Origin: an uncultured Clostridia bacterium
GTDB lineage: Bacteria; Bacillota; Clostridia; Oscillospirales; Ruminococcaceae
Assembly (NCBI GenBank): GCA_946183095.1
Contig: CAMHBE010000105.1
Location: 1-6,749 of the forward strand
Direction of reading: 5' to 3'
DNA: 6,749 nt
The position numbers and the translations under genes were made by a program. Below, piece after piece: positions 1 to 5,634 of the stretch. How positions within the stretch are numbered: position 1 is the stretch's first letter; every line of letters begins with the position of its first letter. The notes under the pieces were generated by a model. The model made no database searches. It was not told the DNA's origin and saw only the letters and a program-made list of their open reading frames with translations.

Positions 1-570
1 GTCGCCTGATATGCAGATACCCACTTCGCCGCTGTCTGTTTCCGTCAGCACATCGGGCAGCTCCGAATGAGGGTACGCACACTTCACGCCTACAGTCCCA
101 CCGTTCACGACCGCCGCCGCGACAGCTTTTGCAGCCCGCATATCACATATAACAAGCCCGTTCGCTTTTGCGAACACATCGGGCGAGAACAAGCCCTGAG
201 CATCTGTCGCGGTCGTTATGACCGGCACCGCGCCTATTACCCCGGCTATCCTCTCCGCAAGAGCATTTGCACCTCCGATATGACCGGAGAGCAGAGGTAT
301 CACATATTTCCCGCCGTCGTCGATCACAACGACCGCCGGGTCGGTAAGTTTCGAGCTTACAAACGGCGCTACAGCGCGGACAGCTATTCCCGCCGCGCAG
401 ATAAATACCAGCGCTTCGTAGTCGTGAAACGCTCCGGCGGTCAGCGCGTTTATATCGGAAAACGACTGCGCCTGCGCATCGGTGTGCTTCCCGAAACAAA
501 ACCTGTCGCCGCCGATCATTCGGGAAAGTTTCCGCCCCTTTTCGGTAAATGATATAAGCGCGGTCTTCAT
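1..570 (-). CDS. cbiG: Cobalt-precorrin-5A hydrolase CbiG, N-terminal 190 residues (3' end outside window)
   Basis: CbiG opens the ring-A delta-lactone of cobalt-precorrin-5A and expels the C20 two-carbon unit as acetaldehyde, in the cytoplasmic anaerobic cobalamin pathway. The frame is open from the ATG at 570-568 to base 1 with no stop, giving 190 residues. They include the family's typical stretch: GIAVRAVAPF at residues 61-70, KLTDPAVVVIDDGG at 74-87, LLSGHIGGANALAERIA at 93-109 and PVITTATDAQG at 116-126. This covers the CbiG N-terminal domain and the start of the middle region. The C-terminal CobE-like domain is expected to the left of the window, because full-length family members are roughly 340-370 residues. 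The start overlaps the cbiF stop as ATGA (567-570), and a modest AAAGG lies about 7 nt upstream of the ATG. A 170-residue frame at 655-143 on the same strand is an out-of-frame shadow. The identification rests on motifs recalled from the family. Confidence 0.93.
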   Translation of the reverse strand, partial: MKTALISFTEKGRKLSRMIGGDRFCFGKHTDAQAQSFSDINALTAGAFHDYEALVFICAAGIAVRAVAPFVSSKLTDPAVVVIDDGGKYVIPLLSGHIGGANALAERIAGVIGAVPVITTATDAQGLFSPDVFAKANGLVICDMRAAKAVAAAVVNGGTVGVKCAYPHSELPDVLTETDSGEVGICISGD

Positions 571-1322
571 GTCTTTGCCTTTCTGTACCCCGTTTCAAAA
601 GCGCTGTCATAGAGTTTCGACAGTTCATACCCGCTGCCGAGGACGTTCCCGACAACTATCAGCGCGGTCTTCGTGATGCCGTTGTTTACCGCCGTTTCTT
701 GAAGTGTGCCGACTGTGCAGCGGCAGACTTTCTCGTCATCCCACGTCGCGCGGTAAACTATCGCGGCGGGAGTTCCGGGCGCGATACCGCCCTTTTGCAG
801 TTCTGCCGAAACTTCCGCAGTCATCCCCGCGCTCAGGAATATCACCATTGTGCAGCCGTGGGCGGCTAACGCGGCTATCCCCTCACCGTCGGGAACTTCC
901 GTCCTGCCCGCCATGCGCGTTATCACCACCGACTGCGATACCCCCGGCAAGGTGTATTCCGCGCCGAGTGCCGCCGCAGCCCCGAACATCGAGCTAACTC
1001 CGGGAGTTATCCTGTATTCTATGCGGAGTTCGGCGAGTCTGTCCGCCTGTTCGCGCAGCGCTCCGTAAAGCGACAGATCGCCCGTCTGGAGACGCACGGT
1101 ATTTTTTCCCCGATTCTCCGCTTTTTTTATGATATCAATAATTTCCTCCAGCGTCATTTCAGCACTGTTATATATCTCGCAGCCGCTTTTCGCGTATTTC
1201 AGCAGTTCCGGGTTTACAAGCGAGCCGGCGTATATTATCACGTCCGCAGACTGCAACAGTCTCATGCCGCGCACGGTTATCAGGTCAGCCGCACCGCAGC
1301 CCGCTCCCACAAAATCAACCAT
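567..1322 (-). CDS. cbiF: Cobalt-precorrin-4 C11-methyltransferase CbiF (CobM family)
   Basis: CbiF transfers a methyl group from S-adenosylmethionine to C11 of cobalt-precorrin-4, giving cobalt-precorrin-5A, in the cytoplasm. The 251-residue protein is the usual size for the family. It has the N-terminal tetrapyrrole-methylase loop FVGAGCGAADLITVRG at residues 4-19, then IIYAGSLVNPELL (29-41), the SAM-pocket segment LQTGDLSLYGALREQ (78-92), TPGVSSMFGAAAALG (106-120) and the C-terminal-half strand TALIVVGNVLG (219-229). The tail with SKLYDSAF (235-242) is also typical. Position 9 is Cys where many relatives have Pro in the glycine-rich loop, a mild variation. The ATG at 1322 is supported by GGAGGA five nt upstream, which lies inside the end of cbiD. 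The gene overlaps cbiD by 8 nt and cbiG by 4 nt, so translation is probably coupled. Of the related methylases (CbiL, CbiH, CbiE), the AGSLVNPELL region and overall length point to CbiF. Confidence 0.95.
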   Translation of the reverse strand: MVDFVGAGCGAADLITVRGMRLLQSADVIIYAGSLVNPELLKYAKSGCEIYNSAEMTLEEIIDIIKKAENRGKNTVRLQTGDLSLYGALREQADRLAELRIEYRITPGVSSMFGAAAALGAEYTLPGVSQSVVITRMAGRTEVPDGEGIAALAAHGCTMVIFLSAGMTAEVSAELQKGGIAPGTPAAIVYRATWDDEKVCRCTVGTLQETAVNNGITKTALIVVGNVLGSGYELSKLYDSAFETGYRKAKT

Positions 1323-2454
1323 CGTATTCCTCCGCTATGCGTTTTATCAGTTCATCGGCACCCGCTGTTTTCACGCGGACACAGTGCGTGTCCGAGAACA
1401 TCACCGCCGCGATATCTGCCGCACCTTTTACTTTCGCTTCAAGATAATATCCCGAACGCTCTGCGAGCACCGCAAGAGTTCTGTCCATATACCCCGCTTC
1501 TTTGAGGATATCCAGCGCGGCATCGGCAGTCGCGCAGTCCGGTATCTCACGCAATGCGGCGACAGGTGCTCCCGCAAGCACCCCGCAGGTCACAAGCACG
1601 TCCATACGCCCGTCTGCCTGCGAGGAGTGCGTGTTCATTATCCCCGCGCCGAGCTTCACCAGCTTTCCGATATGTCCTATTATCAATATCCCGCGAAAGC
1701 CGTATTCGAGCGCGATATCTATAGCGTCGCCGATGAAGTTGCTTATTTTTACGCTCTTTTCGAGGTCAAAAGGCAGTTCTCTGCGGATAAAGTTCTCGCT
1801 GTAATTCCCGAGGGTGAACAGCAGTGTCTCATGTCCCTCGGCTTTCCGCATTTTTATCTCGGTGCGTATCGTATCGACAAGTGCGGCATTGCTCATAGGC
1901 TCGATGATACCACTTGTACCGATGACGGATATGCCCCCGACGATGCCGAGCCGAGGGTTATATGTCTTTTTTGCAAGCTCCTTGCCGCCGGGTATGCTTA
2001 TCATCACAGAGAAGCCGCCGTCATACCCGTATTTTCCGGCGACCTTTGACACTTCCTCGGTTATCATCCTTCTCGGGACGGAGTTTATAGCGTACTCTCC
2101 GACAGGCTGATCGAGACCGGGCTTTGTTACTATTCCTATCCCTTCGCCGCCGGTTATCGTGATCCCCCTTTCGGTCTCTGAGACTTCGGCGAAAACGAGT
2201 ATGCCGTTCGTTATGTCCGGATCGTCGCCGCTGTCCTTTTTTATTGCACAGGACACAGTATCACCGTCGATGCGCGCCTCGAGGACATCAAGTTTCAGTA
2301 TTATGCCCTTCGGTGTCATAAGCTCAACGGAGTCGGGTACATTGCCCGATAACAGCATTTCAGCGGCAGCCTTTGAAGCCGCCGCCGCACACGAGCCCGT
2401 GGTATATCCGCAGCGGAGCATTTTTCCGCCGCGGTATACGAATTCATTCATCAT
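1315..2454 (-). CDS. cbiD: Cobalt-precorrin-5B C1-methyltransferase CbiD
   Basis: CbiD methylates C1 of cobalt-precorrin-5B with S-adenosylmethionine, the step after CbiG. With the start chosen here it has 379 residues, normal for the family. Signature stretches are RCGYTTGSCAAAASKAA near the N-terminus (about residues 14-30), GEGIGIVTKPGLDQPVGEYA, PGGKELAKKTYNPRLGIVGG, VIGTSGIIEPMS, and GHIGKLVKLGAGIMNTHSSQADGR in the C-terminal half. The frame stays open upstream to an ATG at 2496, which would overlap cbiK by 38 nt and add 14 residues unlike the family's N-terminus. I prefer the ATG at 2454, which lies four nt after the cbiK stop with a GAGGG about 11 nt upstream. The very next codon, at 2451, is also ATG and cannot be excluded. 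An AAGGA about 8 nt ahead of the 2496 ATG keeps that alternative alive, although those bases also encode the C-terminus of CbiK. The product is certain; the exact start is not. Confidence 0.95.
   Translation of the reverse strand: MMNEFVYRGGKMLRCGYTTGSCAAAASKAAAEMLLSGNVPDSVELMTPKGIILKLDVLEARIDGDTVSCAIKKDSGDDPDITNGILVFAEVSETERGITITGGEGIGIVTKPGLDQPVGEYAINSVPRRMITEEVSKVAGKYGYDGGFSVMISIPGGKELAKKTYNPRLGIVGGISVIGTSGIIEPMSNAALVDTIRTEIKMRKAEGHETLLFTLGNYSENFIRRELPFDLEKSVKISNFIGDAIDIALEYGFRGILIIGHIGKLVKLGAGIMNTHSSQADGRMDVLVTCGVLAGAPVAALREIPDCATADAALDILKEAGYMDRTLAVLAERSGYYLEAKVKGAADIAAVMFSDTHCVRVKTAGADELIKRIAEEYDG
1328..1333 (-). promoter_or_regulatory. Shine-Dalgarno GGAGGA of cbiF inside the 3' end of cbiD
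   Basis: The minus strand reads GGAGGA, then ATACG (5 nt), then the cbiF ATG at 1322-1320. The site falls in the last codons of cbiD, which fits ribosome re-initiation or coupling across the 8-nt gene overlap and confirms the cbiF start. Confidence 0.85.
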
Positions 2455-2458
2455 GTTT

Positions 2459-3832
2459 TCAGATGCCCTCGGAGCTGAAAATAAGCTCACGGTCATACCA
2501 TTCTTCCTTTTTGATGCTCCATGCCGCGCAGTTTACGGGAGTATCGAGAGCGGCTACCGGAACGGTGTATGTATATTTGCCGTCAGCATTCTCAACAAAT
2601 GGTATGCAGTCGCTTTCAGCGGCGTTTGCAGCTTCTTCTGCGGTACCCATATACAGCTTGCCGTAGCCCGTGCCGCTGAGCGTCATCACCGCAGTCATTT
2701 CGCCGTTCGCAACAGTAAGCTGACAATCGACGACCCTGAACATCGAGGAGCCGGACTCAACGGTTATGCTGTATGTGCCGTCGGCAACGGTCTTTGCCGG
2801 GGCATCCGCTGCGGTGTTTGCTGCCGCGTCAAGGGGCTGTGCGTTCTTCACATGCTCGACATATATATCGCGCACCGCCTCGATCTCGCCCAGACCGCGG
2901 AGCACGGGAACTACCTCGAATCCCTCATTGGTAAGTATCGTTTTCCATGAATCTTCCTCATCTCCCGCCATGTCATTGTTGGCGTGGTCGCCGGCAACTA
3001 CCATGAGAGGTTCAAGAACTACGCGCTTATAGCCGAAGTTCTTTGCGAATGCAACAACGTCCTCGATAGAAGGCTCCGCTTCTACCGTGCCGATGCAGTA
3101 AGGTTTTTTGCCCGCATCTATGAGCTTCTGCTGAAGAGTTGTATATGTGGCATTCGAGGGATGTTCGGTCCCGTGACCCATGAACACTATAGCCGTTTCA
3201 CCGTCGTCAAATTCTTCCGTCGCAACGGTTATCGCGTTTATCACGTTTGTGTAGTCCTCGTCGCTCGTCAGCAGCGGAGCGCCCACTTTCACACTGTCGA
3301 ATTTATCCGCCTGCGCCTTTACGACTTCTATAAGGTCATCGTACTCATAACCGCTCATGACGTGGGTAGGCTGAACGATAAGCTCCTTCACGCCGTCGGC
3401 TTCAAGCCGCGCGAACGCTTCATCTACATTGTCGATATCAAGTCCGTCGCGCTCCTTGAGCTTGTCTATGATGATCTGGCTCGTGAATGCGCGGCGCACT
3501 TCCTTGTCGGGGTTCGCTTCCTGTACGGCATTTTCTATCGCGCCTATGGTCTTGTCGCGGCTGTCGTTGTAGCTGGTGCCGAAGCTGACCATGAGCACGA
3601 CGGGCTTTACATCAGCGGTCATATCCGTGTCGTCTTCCGGAGCATCGGTCTCTGCCGCAGTTGTCGTGGTGGTCTCGGCGGCAGTTTTCTCTTCTGCCTT
3701 TGCTGTAGTTGTTGTATCAATCGCAGCAGTGCCGGAAGCCGTCTGAGCTTTCTCCCCGCCGGAGCAGCCGCCTGCTGCAAGCACACATACAGCTGCGCTG
3801 AGAGCAGCCGCAACTATTCTTCTTAATTTCAC
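2459..3832 (-). CDS. cbiK: Sirohydrochlorin cobaltochelatase CbiK, predicted lipoprotein with extra C-terminal domain
   Basis: CbiK is the type II chelatase that inserts Co2+ into sirohydrochlorin (or its precorrin-2 form). I start it at GTG 3832 because AGGAGG sits 8 nt upstream and the protein then opens with a clean lipoprotein signal: MKLRR, a hydrophobic core, and AGGC with Cys23. The 457 residues divide into signal (1-22), a Thr/Ala/Glu-rich linker (about 24-75), the chelatase domain (about 75-331) and an added C-terminal domain (about 349-457). Chelatase landmarks are VLMVSFGTSYNDSR (79-92), QPTHVMSGYEYDDL (154-167), MGHGTEHPSN (218-227), GTVEAEPS (248-255) and VAGDHANNDMAG (279-290). 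His220, Glu251 (or Glu253) and His283 match the metal-binding His/Glu/His set known from Salmonella CbiK and the Desulfovibrio vulgaris periplasmic CbiK. Typical CbiK is about 260 residues and cytoplasmic, so both the export signal and the extra domain are unusual. It lies 58 nt after the transporter ATPase and 4 nt before cbiD. Whether it serves B12 synthesis, uptake or another chelation reaction cannot be told from sequence. Confidence 0.92.
   Translation of the reverse strand: MKLRRIVAAALSAAVCVLAAGGCSGGEKAQTASGTAAIDTTTTAKAEEKTAAETTTTTAAETDAPEDDTDMTADVKPVVLMVSFGTSYNDSRDKTIGAIENAVQEANPDKEVRRAFTSQIIIDKLKERDGLDIDNVDEAFARLEADGVKELIVQPTHVMSGYEYDDLIEVVKAQADKFDSVKVGAPLLTSDEDYTNVINAITVATEEFDDGETAIVFMGHGTEHPSNATYTTLQQKLIDAGKKPYCIGTVEAEPSIEDVVAFAKNFGYKRVVLEPLMVVAGDHANNDMAGDEEDSWKTILTNEGFEVVPVLRGLGEIEAVRDIYVEHVKNAQPLDAAANTAADAPAKTVADGTYSITVESGSSMFRVVDCQLTVANGEMTAVMTLSGTGYGKLYMGTAEEAANAAESDCIPFVENADGKYTYTVPVAALDTPVNCAAWSIKKEEWYDRELIFSSEGI
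2462..2788 (-). other. Extra C-terminal domain of the CbiK lipoprotein (about residues 349-457)
   Basis: After the chelatase fold ends near residue 331, an Ala/Asp/Pro-rich hinge (332-348) leads into about 109 residues that are not part of known CbiK proteins. The segment begins VADGTYSITVESGSSMF and continues through LTVANGEMTAVMTLSGTGYG and KLYMGTAEEAANAA to VPVAALDTPVNCAAWS and EEWYDRELIF. The alternation of hydrophobic and polar residues suggests a beta-sandwich. From memory, similar segments (DGTYS, dGkMtA, GYxxLYmGTxeeA, PVxALD, WYDR) occur as domains in exported clostridial lipoproteins, often near iron or heme uptake genes; I could not check this. It contains three Cys (370, 409, 435). 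Likely roles are ligand or metal binding or docking to a partner, but the function is unknown. Confidence 0.7.
3608..3763 (-). other. Low-complexity Thr/Ala/Glu linker of the CbiK lipoprotein
   Basis: Residues 24-75 between the lipid-anchor Cys23 and the chelatase fold are almost wholly Ser, Gly, Ala, Thr, Glu and Asp, with two threonine runs (40-43 and 54-58) and an acidic stretch ETDAPEDDTD (61-70). Such disordered tethers are common on surface lipoproteins of Gram-positive bacteria and raise a folded domain off the membrane. Its presence supports export, since cytoplasmic CbiK proteins begin directly with the first beta strand. Confidence 0.8.
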
Positions 3833-3890
3833 TTCAATTACCTCCTGAAATATTTTTGTGTTTCTGTTTATGTTGACTGTGCGCACAGTT
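3833..3890. other. Only intergenic spacer in the window (58 nt)
   Basis: This is the only gap of more than 4 nt between genes. Read on the minus strand it holds most of the palindrome, an A-rich single-stranded-looking stretch and the AGGAGG of cbiK. I see no convincing -35/-10 pair, no U-run and no riboswitch-like structure, so cbiK is probably read from the upstream transporter promoter. Confidence 0.7.
3841..3846 (-). promoter_or_regulatory. Shine-Dalgarno AGGAGG of cbiK, decides the GTG start
   Basis: The minus strand reads AGGAGG, then TAATTGAA (8 nt), then GTG at 3832-3830. This is the strongest ribosome binding site in the window. It rules in the GTG that begins the signal peptide, against the longer frame that opens at GTG 3886, which has no such site and would put 18 polar residues before the signal. 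Confidence 0.9.
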
Positions 3891-3895
3891 TCAAC
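3872..3895 (-). promoter_or_regulatory. Palindrome/hairpin between transporter ATPase gene and cbiK
   Basis: ACTGTGCGCACAGT at 3876-3889 is a perfect 14-nt palindrome. It is flanked by a further inverted repeat, GTTG on one side and CAAC on the other, offset by a two-nt bulge. On the minus-strand transcript this would fold into a stem of about nine pairs with a GCGC loop, spanning the ATPase stop codon (3893-3891) and ending about 25 nt before the cbiK ribosome binding site. No U-tract follows, so it is not a standard intrinsic terminator. It could be an mRNA processing or stability hairpin separating transporter from cbi expression, or a dyad operator. The structure is seen directly; the function is inferred. 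Confidence 0.6.
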
Positions 3896-4634
3896 CGTAA
3901 TATTTGCTGTAAAGCTCTGCGGAAATGTCGAAATGTTCCGTCAGCACAGACCTCCCGAGAAGCTCCGGAGGCTTTCCGAGTCCCGTGCAGTACCCGTTTT
4001 TGAGCAGAAGCACGGTGTCCGATATCTTCGCCGCAAGCTCCGTTTCATGCAGGGACATGACCACCGCGATACCGCGGCCGCGCCGCAGCCTGTCCAGCAA
4101 TTCGAGAAATGTAAGCTTATAATGTATGTCAAGGAATGATGTCGGTTCGTCGAGCAGCAGCAGCTTCGGTTCGCGGCATACCGCCCTCGCGAGCATGACA
4201 CGCTGTTTCTGCCCGTCGCTTATCTCCCGGAAATAATTTTCTGCGAGTTTTTCGGTGTCCGTGATCTCCATAGCTTCACGGACAGCCTCTTTGTCTTTAT
4301 CTCCGAGCAGCCCGAAAGTACCCGTATACGGGTATCTTCCCGTCTCGACAACGTCCCGGCAGGTCATCATATCCGTTTTCGGACGATCGGTGAGCAGTGC
4401 CGATACAAGCTTCGCAAGATCGTTTCTTTTCATTTCCGACACATTTTTTCCTTCGATCAGCATTTCTCCCGAAAGAGCCGGTATCTGTCCCGCAAGCGTT
4501 TTCAGCAGTGTGGACTTTCCCGAGCCGTTCTGACCGATGAAGGTCAGTATCTCCCCACCGTTCACAGTGAACGATATGTCGTGTGCGATCTCGCGCTTGC
4601 CGTAACCGGCACATATATGCTTAACTTCCAACAT
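3891..4634 (-). CDS. ABC transporter ATP-binding protein (FecE/BtuD/FepC type)
   Basis: This is the ATPase that powers import through the neighbouring permease, acting as a dimer on the cytoplasmic face of the membrane. It is a single 247-residue nucleotide-binding domain, standard for the family. Visible motifs are Walker A GQNGSGKST (residues 34-42), the signature ISDGQKQR (138-145), Walker B LLLLDEPTSFLD (158-169) and the switch histidine His196 in MSLHETEL. Two positions differ from the textbook form: the signature is SDGQ rather than SGGQ, and the segment where the Q-loop glutamine is expected reads LVSALLTDRPK (76-86) with no Gln. I recall both from a FecE-like subgroup, so the enzyme is probably active. 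The start overlaps the permease end by 14 nt and has only a weak purine stretch upstream, suggesting coupled translation. The substrate class (chelated iron, heme or corrinoid) is inferred from the permease type and cbi neighbours. Confidence 0.93.
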   Translation of the reverse strand: MLEVKHICAGYGKREIAHDISFTVNGGEILTFIGQNGSGKSTLLKTLAGQIPALSGEMLIEGKNVSEMKRNDLAKLVSALLTDRPKTDMMTCRDVVETGRYPYTGTFGLLGDKDKEAVREAMEITDTEKLAENYFREISDGQKQRVMLARAVCREPKLLLLDEPTSFLDIHYKLTFLELLDRLRRGRGIAVVMSLHETELAAKISDTVLLLKNGYCTGLGKPPELLGRSVLTEHFDISAELYSKYYG

Positions 4635-5634
4635 TATCTTTATTCTTTCTGAGCATTATCATCAGCACCACCGGAGCGCCGAGAACCGATGTCACCGTGC
4701 TTATCCCAAGCTCCGACGGAGAAATGACAGTGCGGGCGATAATATCACTGATAACGCAGAACACACCGCCTCCGATGAAGCACGCGGGTATCATTATCAT
4801 CGGCTTTGCCGTACCGAACAGCATCTTCACCAGAAACGGCACCGCTATCCCCACGAATGAGACCGGTCCAGCAAACGCCGCCACACAGCCCGACAGCAGG
4901 CTCGACAGCAGTATTATCGCTATGCGCACGGCTTTTATGTTCACACCCATGTCAACGGCGTAGCTCTCGCCGAGCTGATACGCGCCTATCGGTTTCGACA
5001 TGAAGAACACCGCCGTCAGCGCCGCGAACACTATGACCGCGCACACGACGAGGGATTCCGACCGGAAACCGGAGAATGTCCCCACCGACCAGCCGCGCAG
5101 GTTCACGATGTCCGAGTCGTCGGCGAAATTCACGATGATATCGGTTATCGCCGTGCATATATAGCCTATCATGACACCGCACACCACCAGCAGCGACATA
5201 CTGTGTATCTTTGACGACATCAGCAGCACCGCCGACATTGCAAGAAGAGCCCCGACAAATGCCGCGAACGCCATGAACGCGGAGTTCAGAGCTATCGCGC
5301 CCTTTGCCGCAAGTATCAGCGTCACCGCAACGGTAAGACGTGCGCCGGAGGAAATGCCCAGCACGAACGGTCCCGCTATGGGATTGTGGAAATACGTCTG
5401 GAGCATATACCCCGAAAGCGACAGCGCGCCGCCGAGTATCAGCGCCGCGAGAGTGCGGGGCAGCCTTATTTTCAGCAGTATCATCTCCGCCGTATCGTCC
5501 GCACCGCCGCCTAAAAATATCCGAAGCACCTGATCGGGCGTTATGTCCGCGCTGCCCGCAGAAATGCCGAACAGTGCGGATATCACCGTGAGCGTGCTCA
5601 GAAGTACGAATGATAACAATATCCGTTTTTTCAT
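4621..5634 (-). CDS. ABC transporter permease, FecCD/BtuC family
   Basis: This integral membrane protein forms the translocation channel as a homodimer with the adjacent ATPase and binding lipoprotein. The 337 residues are almost entirely hydrophobic segments, consistent with the roughly ten transmembrane helices of BtuC-type permeases. Family landmarks are IRLPRTLAALILGGALSLSG, then QTYFHNPIAGPFVLGISSGA, the cytoplasmic LGESYAVDMGVNIKAVR, GPVSFVGIAVPFLVK, and near the C-terminus SELGISTVTSVLGAPVVL. In the coupling-helix region the common VPHxxR appears as VPFLVK, with Phe replacing His. The start overlaps the binding-protein stop as ATGA (5631-5634) with no obvious Shine-Dalgarno, so it likely depends on ribosomes finishing the upstream gene. 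The family imports ferric siderophores, heme or vitamin B12. Beside cbi genes a corrinoid or cobalt chelate is attractive, but sequence alone does not fix the substrate. Confidence 0.93.
   Translation of the reverse strand: MKKRILLSFVLLSTLTVISALFGISAGSADITPDQVLRIFLGGGADDTAEMILLKIRLPRTLAALILGGALSLSGYMLQTYFHNPIAGPFVLGISSGARLTVAVTLILAAKGAIALNSAFMAFAAFVGALLAMSAVLLMSSKIHSMSLLVVCGVMIGYICTAITDIIVNFADDSDIVNLRGWSVGTFSGFRSESLVVCAVIVFAALTAVFFMSKPIGAYQLGESYAVDMGVNIKAVRIAIILLSSLLSGCVAAFAGPVSFVGIAVPFLVKMLFGTAKPMIMIPACFIGGGVFCVISDIIARTVISPSELGISTVTSVLGAPVVLMIMLRKNKDNVGS

Noticed and set aside
143..655. 170-codon minus-strand frame overlapping cbiG
   Set aside because: Out of frame with CbiG, which shows clear family motifs in the frame from 570; the alternative is extremely Arg-rich and without recognisable motifs.
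1129..2049. 306-codon open frame on the plus strand
   Set aside because: It lies opposite cbiD/cbiF, has no family resemblance, and is rich in His, Arg, Tyr and Cys as expected for an antisense shadow. The minus-strand frames match known proteins throughout.
2159..2950. 263-codon open frame on the plus strand spanning the cbiD/cbiK junction
   Set aside because: Antisense to two well-identified genes and crosses their boundary; no domain recognised.
2984..3826. 280-codon open frame on the plus strand opposite cbiK
   Set aside because: Antisense shadow of the CbiK coding frame, with Arg/Tyr/Cys-rich composition, no recognisable domain and no clear ribosome binding site.
3833..3886. Longer cbiK start at GTG 3886
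   Set aside because: It falls within the palindrome, has no ribosome binding site, and would add 18 polar residues before the signal peptide.
3833..3890. Cobalamin riboswitch or internal promoter before cbiK
   Set aside because: 58 nt is too short for a cobalamin riboswitch, no B12-box-like element is seen, and there is no convincing -35/-10 pair.
3872..3895. Hairpin considered as an intrinsic terminator
   Set aside because: On the minus strand the stem is followed by an A-rich sequence, not a run of U.
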